NCBI GenBank assembly: GCA_036744635.1
Contig: DAIOHQ010000072.1
Span: forward strand, 1 to 19,482
Source: DAIOHQ01 sp036744635
Lineage (GTDB): Bacteria; Planctomycetota; Phycisphaerae; Tepidisphaerales; Tepidisphaeraceae
DNA: 19,482 nt
Direction: 5' to 3'
Shown here: positions 7,738-14,563 of the stretch, piece by piece
How the letters are laid out: each line of letters begins with the position of its first letter
Numbering within the stretch: the stretch's first letter is position 1
The notes under the pieces: generated by a model
Databases searched by the model: none
The model's input: the letters and a program-made list of their open reading frames with translations, nothing else
Told to the model about the DNA's origin: nothing
Translations under genes and position numbers: made by a program

Positions 7738-7770
7738 TTGACAAAATGATATCGCATGCGATACTATAAT
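7738..7770 (+). promoter_or_regulatory. Sigma70-type promoter with embedded 14-bp palindrome (candidate operator)
   Basis: TTGACA (7738-7743) is followed by overlapping -10 candidates, TACTAT (7762-7767, 18-nt spacer) or TATAAT (7765-7770, 21-nt spacer). TATCGCATGCGATA (7750-7763) is a perfect palindrome filling the spacer, the usual place for a repressor site. The downstream operon encodes a ribbon-helix-helix protein, a class that often binds short palindromes at its own promoter. AAGGAG (7777-7782) then leads to ATG 7789. Confidence 0.65.
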
Positions 7771-7788
7771 TAGATGAAGGAGCAATGA

Positions 7789-8130
7789 ATGACCCCTTGT
7801 TACGTTCTGATTCCACTCGCTTATAACGACGGAACGCGCGTAGAAAAGGAAATTCGGGAGAAAATTCTTGACGAATTTTTCATCGAGTTCAATGGATACA
7901 CGATTGATGGAATCAAGCGCGGAGCGTACAGGCGACACGACACTGGCGAAAAGCAGGTAGAGGTCACTCAGCGCATATGTGTGCTCGTAGATGGTGAGGA
8001 AGGTGTGCGGAAATTGAGAGCGCTTCTAGCCGATATTGGCAGATTACTAGGGCAAGAGTTTATGTATTTCGAGGTTGCCACCGGCTCTACAGTTGAATTT
8101 GTCCCACCCTCCCAGAAAGGAGGCCAATAA
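7789..8130 (+). CDS. 113-residue uncharacterised protein, first gene of the RHH/GIY-YIG operon
   Basis: The start is ATG 7789, with AAGGAG at 7777-7782 and a 6-nt spacer. The protein begins with a strand (TPCYVLIPLAYNDG), then a helix (VEKEIREKILDEFFIEFNGY), TIDGIKRGAYRR, strands VTQRICVLVDG, a helix (GVRKLRALLADIGRLLGQ) and EFMYFEVATGSTVEFV. This alternating alpha/beta pattern resembles small ferredoxin-like proteins of about 110 residues that have no known role (FGGYT...G.w...YFEV). No catalytic motif was recognised. Base composition is clearly lower in GC than the flanking genes. The stop codon lies 1 nt before the next ATG, and the last codons (QKGG) encode the next gene's Shine-Dalgarno sequence, so the two are co-expressed. 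Confidence 0.75.
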   Translation: MTPCYVLIPLAYNDGTRVEKEIREKILDEFFIEFNGYTIDGIKRGAYRRHDTGEKQVEVTQRICVLVDGEEGVRKLRALLADIGRLLGQEFMYFEVATGSTVEFVPPSQKGGQ

Positions 8131-8131
8131 T

Positions 8132-9307
8132 ATGAGCGAAGTTACTTCCAGTTTACTTGAGGTAGTTCGTGAAGCAAGCAAAGCCGCCCCTTCTTGGGCG
8201 GATTTGGCTAACGCAATATTCGACCCTCAAGTGGGTCTCTTCTCGAAGTTCTTTGAAACGGCAGAAGAGCGGCGCGCCTTCGTCGCAACAGATGAATACA
8301 GAGAAATCAAGTCCCTCATTGAAGCCGCGCAGGATCGTACTGGATTTGTGCAGGGGGCCGAGCCAACGAAAAGCGGAAAACTGCTCGTTCGTCTCCCAAA
8401 GTCAATGCACGCAGCCATCGATGCTGAGGCCGAGCGGGAGGGAGTGAGCTTGAATCAACTTATCCTGGCCAAACTTGCAATCCAACTGGCAAGCGTGCGC
8501 GAACGTAAGCCAGATGATCTTCTGCCGATTGTGGTGCAAGCTTATGCTGAGATTAGAAACGGTGCGTCTGAGGATCGCGTAGTCATTGATCCCGATGTAG
8601 ACGCCAAATTTCTATCACGTTGCCGCGATTTAGGAACAACAGCGAACGACTTTGACCTGAACTGGCGTTTGTTTTACGCGAGAAAGAATGGGTACACGTC
8701 AAATCTTCCGAAGGCTGCCCGATTTTCTTTACCTCGTGAATTTGTTGATCGTTACCAATTCGCGAGCGAAATGGCTCTTCGATATGTCCAGAAGAAAGAG
8801 ATGGAGCAATCATGGCGCGAAGTGTCGCTCGACCGGGTGCTTTGCGACCCAATTCTCGCTGCCGCCTTTGACGAATTCGCCTCCAGGTTGGCTCCCGGAT
8901 TCAAGCCATTTGAATACCGGTGGGCCGCACTCGCACTCAGAAAGGCTGGGAGGTATGCAAAGGAAGCGGCTCTTATCGAGGTCCCAATCTTCGACGACCT
9001 CGGCAAAACGAATGGACTAGAGCTGAACCGAGTGCCAGAGGTCCAGGGGCTATATCTGGTGCAGGATCGCCACCAAAGGCTCTTTGTGGGTGAAACGATG
9101 AACTTGCGTTCGCGCGTGAAGCGACACTTAGAGGTTTCTGGCGCAAGAATGTTTCCAGACTGGTTATATTCAAGTGGCAAGAATGACACGCGCCTGGGCA
9201 TCCTTCCGCTGCCGAGCGCTAGAGAAGGTAAGATGAAGGTGATGGAGTTAAAGGCGATTGGCTCACTATTGCCAATCTTGAATTACCCGCGTTCAGCAGC
9301 AGCTTGA
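8132..9307 (+). CDS. Ribbon-helix-helix / GIY-YIG nuclease-like fusion protein
   Basis: The gene encodes 391 residues from ATG 8132, with a strong AAAGGAGG at 8116-8123 (8-nt spacer); an upstream in-frame ATG at 8075 overlaps the preceding gene and is rejected. Residues 1-78 are helical and unassigned. Residues about 81-122 (GKLLVRLPKSMHAAIDAEAE... GVSLNQLILAKLA) match the HicB C-terminal/Arc-type ribbon-helix-helix DNA-binding domain. Residues 130-300 are an unassigned helical region. Residues 304-387 look like a GIY-YIG nuclease: GLY (306-308), LFVGET (317-322, F in place of the first Y of YIG), NLRSRVKRH (324-332) with the expected arginine, and MELKAIGSLLPILN with E372 as the likely metal ligand and N384 of the usual P-x-LN ending. 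It may cut DNA at sites chosen by the RHH domain, or repress its own promoter. Lower GC than the neighbours suggests acquisition by transfer. Nuclease activity is inferred. Confidence 0.75.
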   Translation: MSEVTSSLLEVVREASKAAPSWADLANAIFDPQVGLFSKFFETAEERRAFVATDEYREIKSLIEAAQDRTGFVQGAEPTKSGKLLVRLPKSMHAAIDAEAEREGVSLNQLILAKLAIQLASVRERKPDDLLPIVVQAYAEIRNGASEDRVVIDPDVDAKFLSRCRDLGTTANDFDLNWRLFYARKNGYTSNLPKAARFSLPREFVDRYQFASEMALRYVQKKEMEQSWREVSLDRVLCDPILAAAFDEFASRLAPGFKPFEYRWAALALRKAGRYAKEAALIEVPIFDDLGKTNGLELNRVPEVQGLYLVQDRHQRLFVGETMNLRSRVKRHLEVSGARMFPDWLYSSGKNDTRLGILPLPSAREGKMKVMELKAIGSLLPILNYPRSAAA

Positions 9308-9405
9308 GCGATGGGTGTAGTGACCGCATGCAGAGCGTCCGATCTCCACCATCCGATATGAAGGATAGGTGATGTATACCTCCCCGGCGTCAGGAGTAGA
9401 TGTTC

Positions 9406-10056
9406 TTACGTCGTCTGCCCGCCCGTCCCATCCTTCGCCGCCCGCGCCGCCTGTATATCCGTCCTCAACTGCATGAAATCCGTCCGCAGCTTGTCCTGGT
9501 CATCCTTCAGCGGCTGCGAATCATCCTGCAGTTTCTGCTTGGCGGCCTGCACGGCGTCGTCGTTGTTGATCGTGCTCTTGATCGCCAGGGAGTCGGCCTT
9601 CAGCGCTGTCCGGGCGGCCTGCCGGTCGCTCAGCAGCGTCGCCTTGTCGGCCGCCAGTTGCTCCGTGTCGCCACTCTGCCGATCCGCGCGGATCGCGGTG
9701 ATGTCATCCTGAATCTTCGCCCGCCAGGTCTGGGCATCGCTGCGAAACGTCTGGCGCAGCGTGTCGAAGTTGCCGCCAATGCCTTTGATGGCATCCGAAA
9801 TCGCCTGCCGGTCGGCCTGCAGCGTCGGCGAGAGCGTCTGAAAATCATCCTGCAGCTTCTGCTTATCGGCCTGGATCGTCACCAGGTCCGCCTGCACCGC
9901 CGGATCCTGGTTGTCGGAAATGCTCCCCGGCACATGCCCGTCGCCGCCGGGCCGGCCTAGCCCACCAAAGCCCCCGAAATGCCCGCCGCCAAACGAAAGC
10001 ATTTGCCGGCCTTCCAAAGCATCCATCACAAACCCGCCGCCGTGCTGCTTCTTCAT
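9406..10056 (-). CDS. Secreted coiled-coil protein with planctomycetal export-type motif
   Basis: The start is the ATG at 10056, with GGAGAA 6 nt upstream, giving 216 residues; the frame is open further upstream but that part is repeat-like spacer DNA. The N end MKKQHGGGFVMDALEGRQML is followed by SFGGGHFGGFGG; LEGRQMLS matches the LEPRxLLS-like sequence found near the start of many exported planctomycetal proteins. From about residue 55 on, the protein is a long charged helix of repeating heptad-like units (ADKQKLQDDFQTL, ADRQAISDAIKGI, IRADRQSGDTEQLAADKATL), i.e. a coiled coil. Likely cell-surface or envelope-associated; no enzymatic features. Confidence 0.7.
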   Translation of the reverse strand: MKKQHGGGFVMDALEGRQMLSFGGGHFGGFGGLGRPGGDGHVPGSISDNQDPAVQADLVTIQADKQKLQDDFQTLSPTLQADRQAISDAIKGIGGNFDTLRQTFRSDAQTWRAKIQDDITAIRADRQSGDTEQLAADKATLLSDRQAARTALKADSLAIKSTINNDDAVQAAKQKLQDDSQPLKDDQDKLRTDFMQLRTDIQAARAAKDGTGGQTT

Positions 10057-10302
10057 GCGATTCTCCAAAAAGAGTTCCGCCCCGTCCGCGGCCGATGCCG
10101 CGACACCGTCCCCGCAATCCCATAACGCCGATCCCTCGAAACTATTTCCGTTGTCTTGCGACCAAACCTCGCGCGCAAGTCGCGGATTGCGCGTTTCCCG
10201 CGCCGCCAGCGCAACGCCTCTAAACCGCAAAATCCTCAGAATAAAGATTTTTCTCTCTCTTCGCCTCTCCGCCCCTTCGCGGTTAAATTCTTCCCCCACA
10301 AT

Positions 10303-10331
10303 CATCTGTGCGCATCTGTGCCCCATCTGTG
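10303..10331. repeat. Three CATCTGTG direct repeats
   Basis: CATCTGTG occurs at 10303-10310, 10313-10320 and 10324-10331, spaced 10 to 11 nt. Similar CACAGATG-rich stretches are common as non-coding filler in large planctomycete-like genomes (recollection, not tested). Confidence 0.6.
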
Positions 10332-10354
10332 GCCAAACCCTCTTCCAAGTCGCA

Positions 10355-10375
10355 AAATGTCCCACATCTCAAAAT
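10355..10375 (+). repeat. Dispersed 21-nt repeat, copy 1
   Basis: This 21-nt word, with core ATGTCCCACATCTCAAAA, matches exactly the reverse complement of 15484-15504 in the other long spacer of the window. Chance identity at this length in a 19-kb window is unlikely. Confidence 0.7.
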
Positions 10376-10543
10376 CGCTCTCGGCCAGACACCCCATGGG
10401 CACTCGAACCCGCAACTCGTCAAGAACACCCGATTCCGCGATCCGAAAACCAATCCGAAAACCAATATTGCCCTCTCCGCCTCCAGCCGCTACTTTGCCT
10501 GTCACGATCAACCATAACTCTCAGCCATTCAAGGAGGAGTCCC

Positions 10544-11605
10544 ATGGCCAACAACGCCCGCAAAAAAGAAAAGCACCGTCTCAAGCGCAAGCAGCGGCAG
10601 AATCAGCTCCGCCGCGCCAAATCCATTTCCCCGTTCACCAACATCGCCGCCCGCAGCGAGATCATTTCCTGCTGCGTCAACGCCGACTGGCGGGAGCGCG
10701 GCCAGGCGGTTCCATTTGTTCTGCGCCGCTGTCACGACGGCACCCTCGCCTTCGCCAGCTATATGGTCGATCTGTGGTGTGCCGGCTTCAAGGACGCATG
10801 GTGTGAATTTGCAGTCCCGCGCGACCGCTTTGAGGAAGTGGTCGACAACATGGAAGCGCAAATGGACGAGTTCGTCGAAGTGGACGTTGAGGAAATCATC
10901 GAGATCGTCGCCGGCGGCATTCGCTTCGCCCACCAGAACGGCTTCCGCCTGCCCAGGCATTATGACCGCAACGCCGCCTTTCTCGGCCAATTCGACTGGC
11001 GCGAGGCGTCGCTGGAGAACTTCGGCAAGGATGGCAAGCTCCTCTGGGTCGCGCCGCTGGAAGACCTGCGGCGCCGGCTGGTGAACTGCAGCGTGGACGA
11101 TTTCCTGGCCCGGCCCGATGTCGACTACATCATGGGCATTGGAGAGGACTCCCTTCATGAATTTGAACCCACCGATGAATCCGGGGACCTTGAGGAGGAG
11201 GAGGAGGATGAAGCCGAGGATGCGCTCGATGTGGCAGAGGAAGCCGAGTCCGCTGAAGTGCTCCTGGAAACCATCGAGGAAGTCGCGGATCGATTTGAAG
11301 CCGGCATAAAGCGGTGGTGCCAGGAGAAGCAGATCGATCCTCCCCCATTGTTCCACGAAGCTGTCCGCATCAGCACCGCAGCCATGCTGCTGGCAGGTGC
11401 GGACGCCAGAGAGCGTGCAGAGGATCCGATTGAGGCATTAACCCGTCGCGCCAAAGAGTTGACCGTTGCGGTCCCTCCCGACATCCGGGAGGAGGTATTC
11501 GCGGGCATCGATCTGTTCAAGCAGTTTTTCATGTCGTTTCCCTCAAAGAAGGAAATGCTCCAGGCGGTGAACTTTCCCACCGATTTGCCGGGGCTCGAGC
11601 AATGA
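10544..11605 (+). CDS. Uncharacterised acidic protein, coupled to the next gene
   Basis: The start is ATG 10544, with AAGGAGGA at 10531-10538, giving 353 residues. The N end is strongly basic (MANNARKKEKHRLKRKQRQN), then SEIISCCVNADWRERGQAVP and FVLRRCHDGTLAFASYMVDLWCAGFKDAW, a block resembling an uncharacterised family in planctomycetes and cyanobacteria with a conserved VDLWCLGVKDA-like motif. Around residues 205-245 there is a very acidic tract (DLEEEEEDEAEDALDVAEEAE), probably flexible, followed by a helical C-terminal domain (IDPPPLFHEAVRISTAAMLL). No catalytic site was recognised and no signal peptide is present, so it is probably cytoplasmic. Its stop overlaps the next start (ATGA at 11602-11605). 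Confidence 0.75.
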   Translation: MANNARKKEKHRLKRKQRQNQLRRAKSISPFTNIAARSEIISCCVNADWRERGQAVPFVLRRCHDGTLAFASYMVDLWCAGFKDAWCEFAVPRDRFEEVVDNMEAQMDEFVEVDVEEIIEIVAGGIRFAHQNGFRLPRHYDRNAAFLGQFDWREASLENFGKDGKLLWVAPLEDLRRRLVNCSVDDFLARPDVDYIMGIGEDSLHEFEPTDESGDLEEEEEDEAEDALDVAEEAESAEVLLETIEEVADRFEAGIKRWCQEKQIDPPPLFHEAVRISTAAMLLAGADARERAEDPIEALTRRAKELTVAVPPDIREEVFAGIDLFKQFFMSFPSKKEMLQAVNFPTDLPGLEQ

Positions 11606-12645
11606 TCCGGCCCATCGCCTGCATCCTGGTTCTGCTGGCCGCCGGCGAGTCCCGCGCCGCCGATGCCCCAGTGCGCGATCGCCGGGATTTCGCCGGCCGG
11701 ATCGCCCAGCTCAAAGCGGGTGAACCGGCTGACAAGGCCGAACAGCTCCTCGGCAAGCCCGACGACATCATCACCGCCAAAAACGGCAAGCTCCCGGCCG
11801 GCATCGCCGAAATCCGCTGCTATGGCAGCGCCGGCCACAACACCTTCGCATCCCTCGGCCAGGTCCGCCTTAATGACGCCGGCAAGATCGTGGCGGTCAT
11901 GGGCGGCGCCGGCGCGCCGATCGATCCCAAGCTCATCCCCGAAGAGCAGCTCGAGCCGATCCTGCGGAAGCTCCACGAATCTCCCGCGATCGATGCCGCC
12001 AATCACTTCAATCCCCAGGATCTGATCGCCGCCGTCAATGCCCTGCAGCCGCTCGGCAAGGACAACGCCCTGGCCGCGATCGAAGAATATCTGCGCGTCT
12101 CTCCGCCTGACCCGGCCGCCTGCCAGAACATCCTGCTCGTCCTCCGCACGCTTTTCGACATCCCCAAAGATTCCGGCTATCTGCCAGCGCTCAAGATTGG
12201 CAGCATCACGCCGGCCGAGCCGGATAATCCCAAGGACCTCCCGCGCTTTCCGATCGTCATCGTCGATGACATTCCATTTCTGCTCGCCTTCAGCGTGACA
12301 TTCGGCGGCAAGGCCGAGCCCGTCGAGAAGCAGCTCGCCTACTTCCGCACCAGCGGCGTCCTCCGTGCCAAGCCTCTGGCGCCCACCAGGGCGCCGGCCG
12401 AAACCATCGACAAAATTCTCAATCTTCCCGGCGTCAATAACGATCGCGACTGGACCAAGCTGCTTCTCATTAACCAGTGCTGCAATCTCGTCAGTCCCGT
12501 TTATCCGCTCGAGCCCGACGATTCCGGCGACCGCTTCCCCGCTATCAGCGCCTGGGATGTCCGCTGGGGGCAAATCTCCAGTGATCTCGGAAATCTCAAA
12601 CTTCAGTGGGATGCAAAGATCAGCCAGTACGACACCCGAAAATAG
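11602..12645 (+). CDS. Secreted protein with SmpA/OmlA-like motif, function unknown
   Basis: The protein has 347 residues from ATG 11602, which overlaps the previous stop by 4 nt (ATGA), implying translational coupling. A signal peptide (MIRPIACILVLLAAGESRA, cleavage before ADAPV) exports it. Residues about 35-95, with LKAGEPADKAEQLLGKPDDI and then GQVRLNDAGKIVAVMG, resemble the small BamE/SmpA-type fold (G-x-s-k-e-v...LGkPd). The remainder is a mixed alpha/beta region (FPIVIVDDIPFLLAFSVTFGG, LLLINQCCNLVSPVYPLEP) of no known family. Its pairing with a cytoplasmic acidic protein is unexplained. Confidence 0.75.
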   Translation: MIRPIACILVLLAAGESRAADAPVRDRRDFAGRIAQLKAGEPADKAEQLLGKPDDIITAKNGKLPAGIAEIRCYGSAGHNTFASLGQVRLNDAGKIVAVMGGAGAPIDPKLIPEEQLEPILRKLHESPAIDAANHFNPQDLIAAVNALQPLGKDNALAAIEEYLRVSPPDPAACQNILLVLRTLFDIPKDSGYLPALKIGSITPAEPDNPKDLPRFPIVIVDDIPFLLAFSVTFGGKAEPVEKQLAYFRTSGVLRAKPLAPTRAPAETIDKILNLPGVNNDRDWTKLLLINQCCNLVSPVYPLEPDDSGDRFPAISAWDVRWGQISSDLGNLKLQWDAKISQYDTRK

Positions 12646-12779
12646 GGTGCTTTCTGGTGAGACTACCGCCAGCCTCAGCAGTAAATGGAAGAAAAGGCGT
12701 GGTTTCGCCCCAGCAACCAGCACGCTCAGCAGTGCAACGGGCGAATGGGGCTAAATTTACGAAAATGTTAACTTCCCTC

Positions 12780-12807
12780 TTGCATGGCTCGCCGCCGACG
12801 CTACACT
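12780..12807 (+). promoter_or_regulatory. Possible promoter of the PEP-CTERM gene
   Basis: TTGCAT (12780-12785) and TACACT (12802-12807) are separated by 16 nt and lie about 87 nt before ATG 12894. Both boxes are 4/6 matches to the sigma70 consensus. The rest of 12646-12893 shows only a weak GCCTG/CAGGC stem near 12826-12842. Confidence 0.35.
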
Positions 12808-12893
12808 GCTCCAATTCCGCATCGCCTGTCATAATCAGGCATCACTTTGGCGGACTGTCAGTTCATTTTTTCCATCGGTGGAGAGGAGCGGAT

Positions 12894-13892
12894 ATGTCAA
12901 GATCGTGTTCTGGGCGCAAGTGGATTTCAAGTCTGTGTGCATTTGGAGTGCTCTTTTCAGGAGGAGTGGTTTTGGCGGATACGTGGGATGCACCCGTAGC
13001 CGCTCCCAAGGTGAATAACAGCATCACGCAGGATGGCAGCCTCGGTGACTGGGGCACCGCCGGCACCAATTACATCGCCTTCGGCGCGTGGAACCAGTGG
13101 TACGACGGATCATATAACGACGGGTATCAGACTGGTCATACCAACACTGGAACGACTACCTCGCGGATGGCGTTGGACACAACCAACAACCGCTTGTTGA
13201 TTGGCGTCCAGACCACCCAGCAAACAATTTATGGCTACGAGTTGATGGGCCTTTTTGGCGGCCCAAGCCTCGATGGCCAGCGCACCAGTCGCGCTGGAGT
13301 CGTGTCCGGCAGCGATGGCACCCAGTTGCACTTTTTTGATTCGGGCATGCCGGCCGTCGGGACCAATCAGACCATTGCCATCGCGGCATACGATGCGATG
13401 CGCAATGGCGCCAGCCTCGGTGGCGCTTCGGGTAACGCCACGGGCGCAACTGGTAAGTACACCTATGATGGCACAACTCTGAGCTTCGAGCTCTCCATTC
13501 CTATCAAGAAGGATTGGACCAGCGCCGATGCGACTTCCGCCAACACCTGGGATCTTTCCACCGTGGCGTCGGGAACGAACCAAATTGCCTATAACCTCAG
13601 CTTTTTCTCTCCTGGCACCGCTGGATTCGGCGCTTACGGGCAGGATAGTCGGTTTAATGACGGCACGCTTGACGGATATGCCGGCTACGGCGACGGCAAG
13701 AGTGCCAGCCCGGATTTCTGGCAGCAGCGGGGTGTCAACGTCGCCAATTTCAGCGCCGGTACCGACCAGGTCAATACCAATGGAGGCACCAGCATCGGCG
13801 GGTTGACCCTTGTTGGCGTGGTGCCCGAACCCGCATCCCTTGGCGTACTGGCCGTGGGCAGCCTGACCCTGCTGCGCCGCCGCAAGGCCTGA
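12894..13892 (+). CDS. PEP-CTERM-sorted surface protein
   Basis: The start is ATG 12894, with AGGAG at 12884-12888 (5-nt spacer), giving 332 residues; the frame is open upstream but that part is spacer. An N-terminal signal peptide (WISSLCAFGVLFSGGVVLAD) is followed by NSITQDGSLGDWGTAGTNYI, a carbohydrate-binding-like domain start often seen in exported planctomycetal and verrucomicrobial proteins (a T/I-DG-x-lsDW pattern), then a Gly/Thr/Asn-rich body and the C-terminal tripartite sorting signal VVPEPASLGVLAVGSLTLL with RRRKA (308-332). The PEP motif, hydrophobic helix and Arg cluster are targets of an exosortase/EpsH system, so the protein is probably processed at the envelope. A strong terminator follows 24 nt after the stop. 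Confidence 0.85.
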   Translation: MSRSCSGRKWISSLCAFGVLFSGGVVLADTWDAPVAAPKVNNSITQDGSLGDWGTAGTNYIAFGAWNQWYDGSYNDGYQTGHTNTGTTTSRMALDTTNNRLLIGVQTTQQTIYGYELMGLFGGPSLDGQRTSRAGVVSGSDGTQLHFFDSGMPAVGTNQTIAIAAYDAMRNGASLGGASGNATGATGKYTYDGTTLSFELSIPIKKDWTSADATSANTWDLSTVASGTNQIAYNLSFFSPGTAGFGAYGQDSRFNDGTLDGYAGYGDGKSASPDFWQQRGVNVANFSAGTDQVNTNGGTSIGGLTLVGVVPEPASLGVLAVGSLTLLRRRKA

Positions 13893-13915
13893 GATCGATC
13901 TCATCTGAATTGTTC

Positions 13916-13947
13916 AGCCCCGGCCATAAATCCGCCGGGGCTTTTTT
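13916..13947 (+). terminator. Rho-independent terminator of the PEP-CTERM gene
   Basis: AGCCCCGGC (13916-13924) pairs with GCCGGGGCT (13934-13942) around a 9-nt loop, followed by TTTTTT (13942-13947). It also overlaps the stop codon of the convergent glycosylase gene (13946-13948). Confidence 0.85.
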
Positions 13948-14563
13948 ATTGCCCACGCCACATGTACCACGTCGCGACGCTGCGGTAAGGCCGCCACTTC
14001 TCGGCGATTTCCACCACCTGCTTCGCCGTCGGCAGCTCCCCCAGGCCATAGACCCTCTGCACGCCCTTGCGCAGGCCCAGGTCGTCGACGGGCAGCAGGT
14101 CGGGGCGGTTGAGCACGAAGATCAGAAACATTTCGACCGTCCAGCGGCCGACGCCTTTTACCCGCGTGAGGGAGGTGATGATCTGCTCATCGCCCATCTT
14201 GGCGAATTTGCGCGACTCAACTTCGCCGGATGCGAAGTGCCGGGCCAGGTCGCGGATGTAGGCCATTTTCTGCCGCGAAAGACCCACGCCGCGAAGCTGC
14301 TCATCGCTGAGCGCGAGCACGCGAGCGGGCGTCGGCCGCTGCTGGGGAAAGAGCTTGCGAAATCGGCCGAAGATCACCGCCGACACCTTGGTGGAAAGCT
14401 GCTGCGAGAAGATCGCCCTGCAGAGAACGACGAAGTAGTCGCGCCGGGGCGACAGGGCGCAGGGATTCGAGCGCACGATGATCCTGGCCAGCACCGGGTC
14501 GGCCTTGCGCAGGTGGGCATGCGCCTTCCTCCAGGATGTGCCGCTGCCGCCTGGCTTGCTCAT
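13946..14563 (-). CDS. DNA-3-methyladenine glycosylase (AlkA/Mag1-type, HhH-GPD)
   Basis: The gene encodes 205 residues from the ATG at 14563. The helix-hairpin-helix motif is at TRVKGVGRWTVEMFLIFVL (133-151) and the glycine/proline/aspartate loop at RPDLLPVDDLGLRKG, with D161 as the likely catalytic aspartate equivalent to AlkA D238. Upstream, AIFSQQLSTKVSAVIFGRF is the typical first helical signature of this superfamily. At 205 residues it lacks the AlkA N-terminal beta domain and is like Mag1-type enzymes. It removes alkylated purines from DNA during base-excision repair. Its start overlaps the hisF stop by 4 nt, so the two share a transcript. Confidence 0.88.
   Translation of the reverse strand: MSKPGGSGTSWRKAHAHLRKADPVLARIIVRSNPCALSPRRDYFVVLCRAIFSQQLSTKVSAVIFGRFRKLFPQQRPTPARVLALSDEQLRGVGLSRQKMAYIRDLARHFASGEVESRKFAKMGDEQIITSLTRVKGVGRWTVEMFLIFVLNRPDLLPVDDLGLRKGVQRVYGLGELPTAKQVVEIAEKWRPYRSVATWYMWRGQ

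Larger units (their letters stand above)
10057..10543. other. 487-nt spacer with repeat relics
   Basis: This spacer lies between divergent genes. It contains an inverted repeat CGCGCAA / TTGCGCG (10172-10193), a CT-rich stretch (about 10240-10290), three CATCTGTG units (10303-10331), and one copy of a 21-nt word repeated at 15484-15504. The long minus-strand reading frame across it has low-complexity Arg/Glu-rich translation (GAERRRERKI) and no start site of quality. Promoters for both flanking genes must lie here, but none was convincing. Confidence 0.55.

Noticed and set aside
10057..10365. N-terminal extension of the coiled-coil gene
   Set aside because: The extension translates repeat-like spacer; the start at 10056 has GGAG spacing and places the LEGRQMLS motif near the N end.
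11155..12723. 522-codon minus-strand open frame
   Set aside because: Antisense to two coupled genes with good start sites; no recognisable domain.
12826..12842. Small stem GCCTG/CAGGC in the PEP-CTERM leader
   Set aside because: Only 5 bp with a 7-nt loop; expected by chance.
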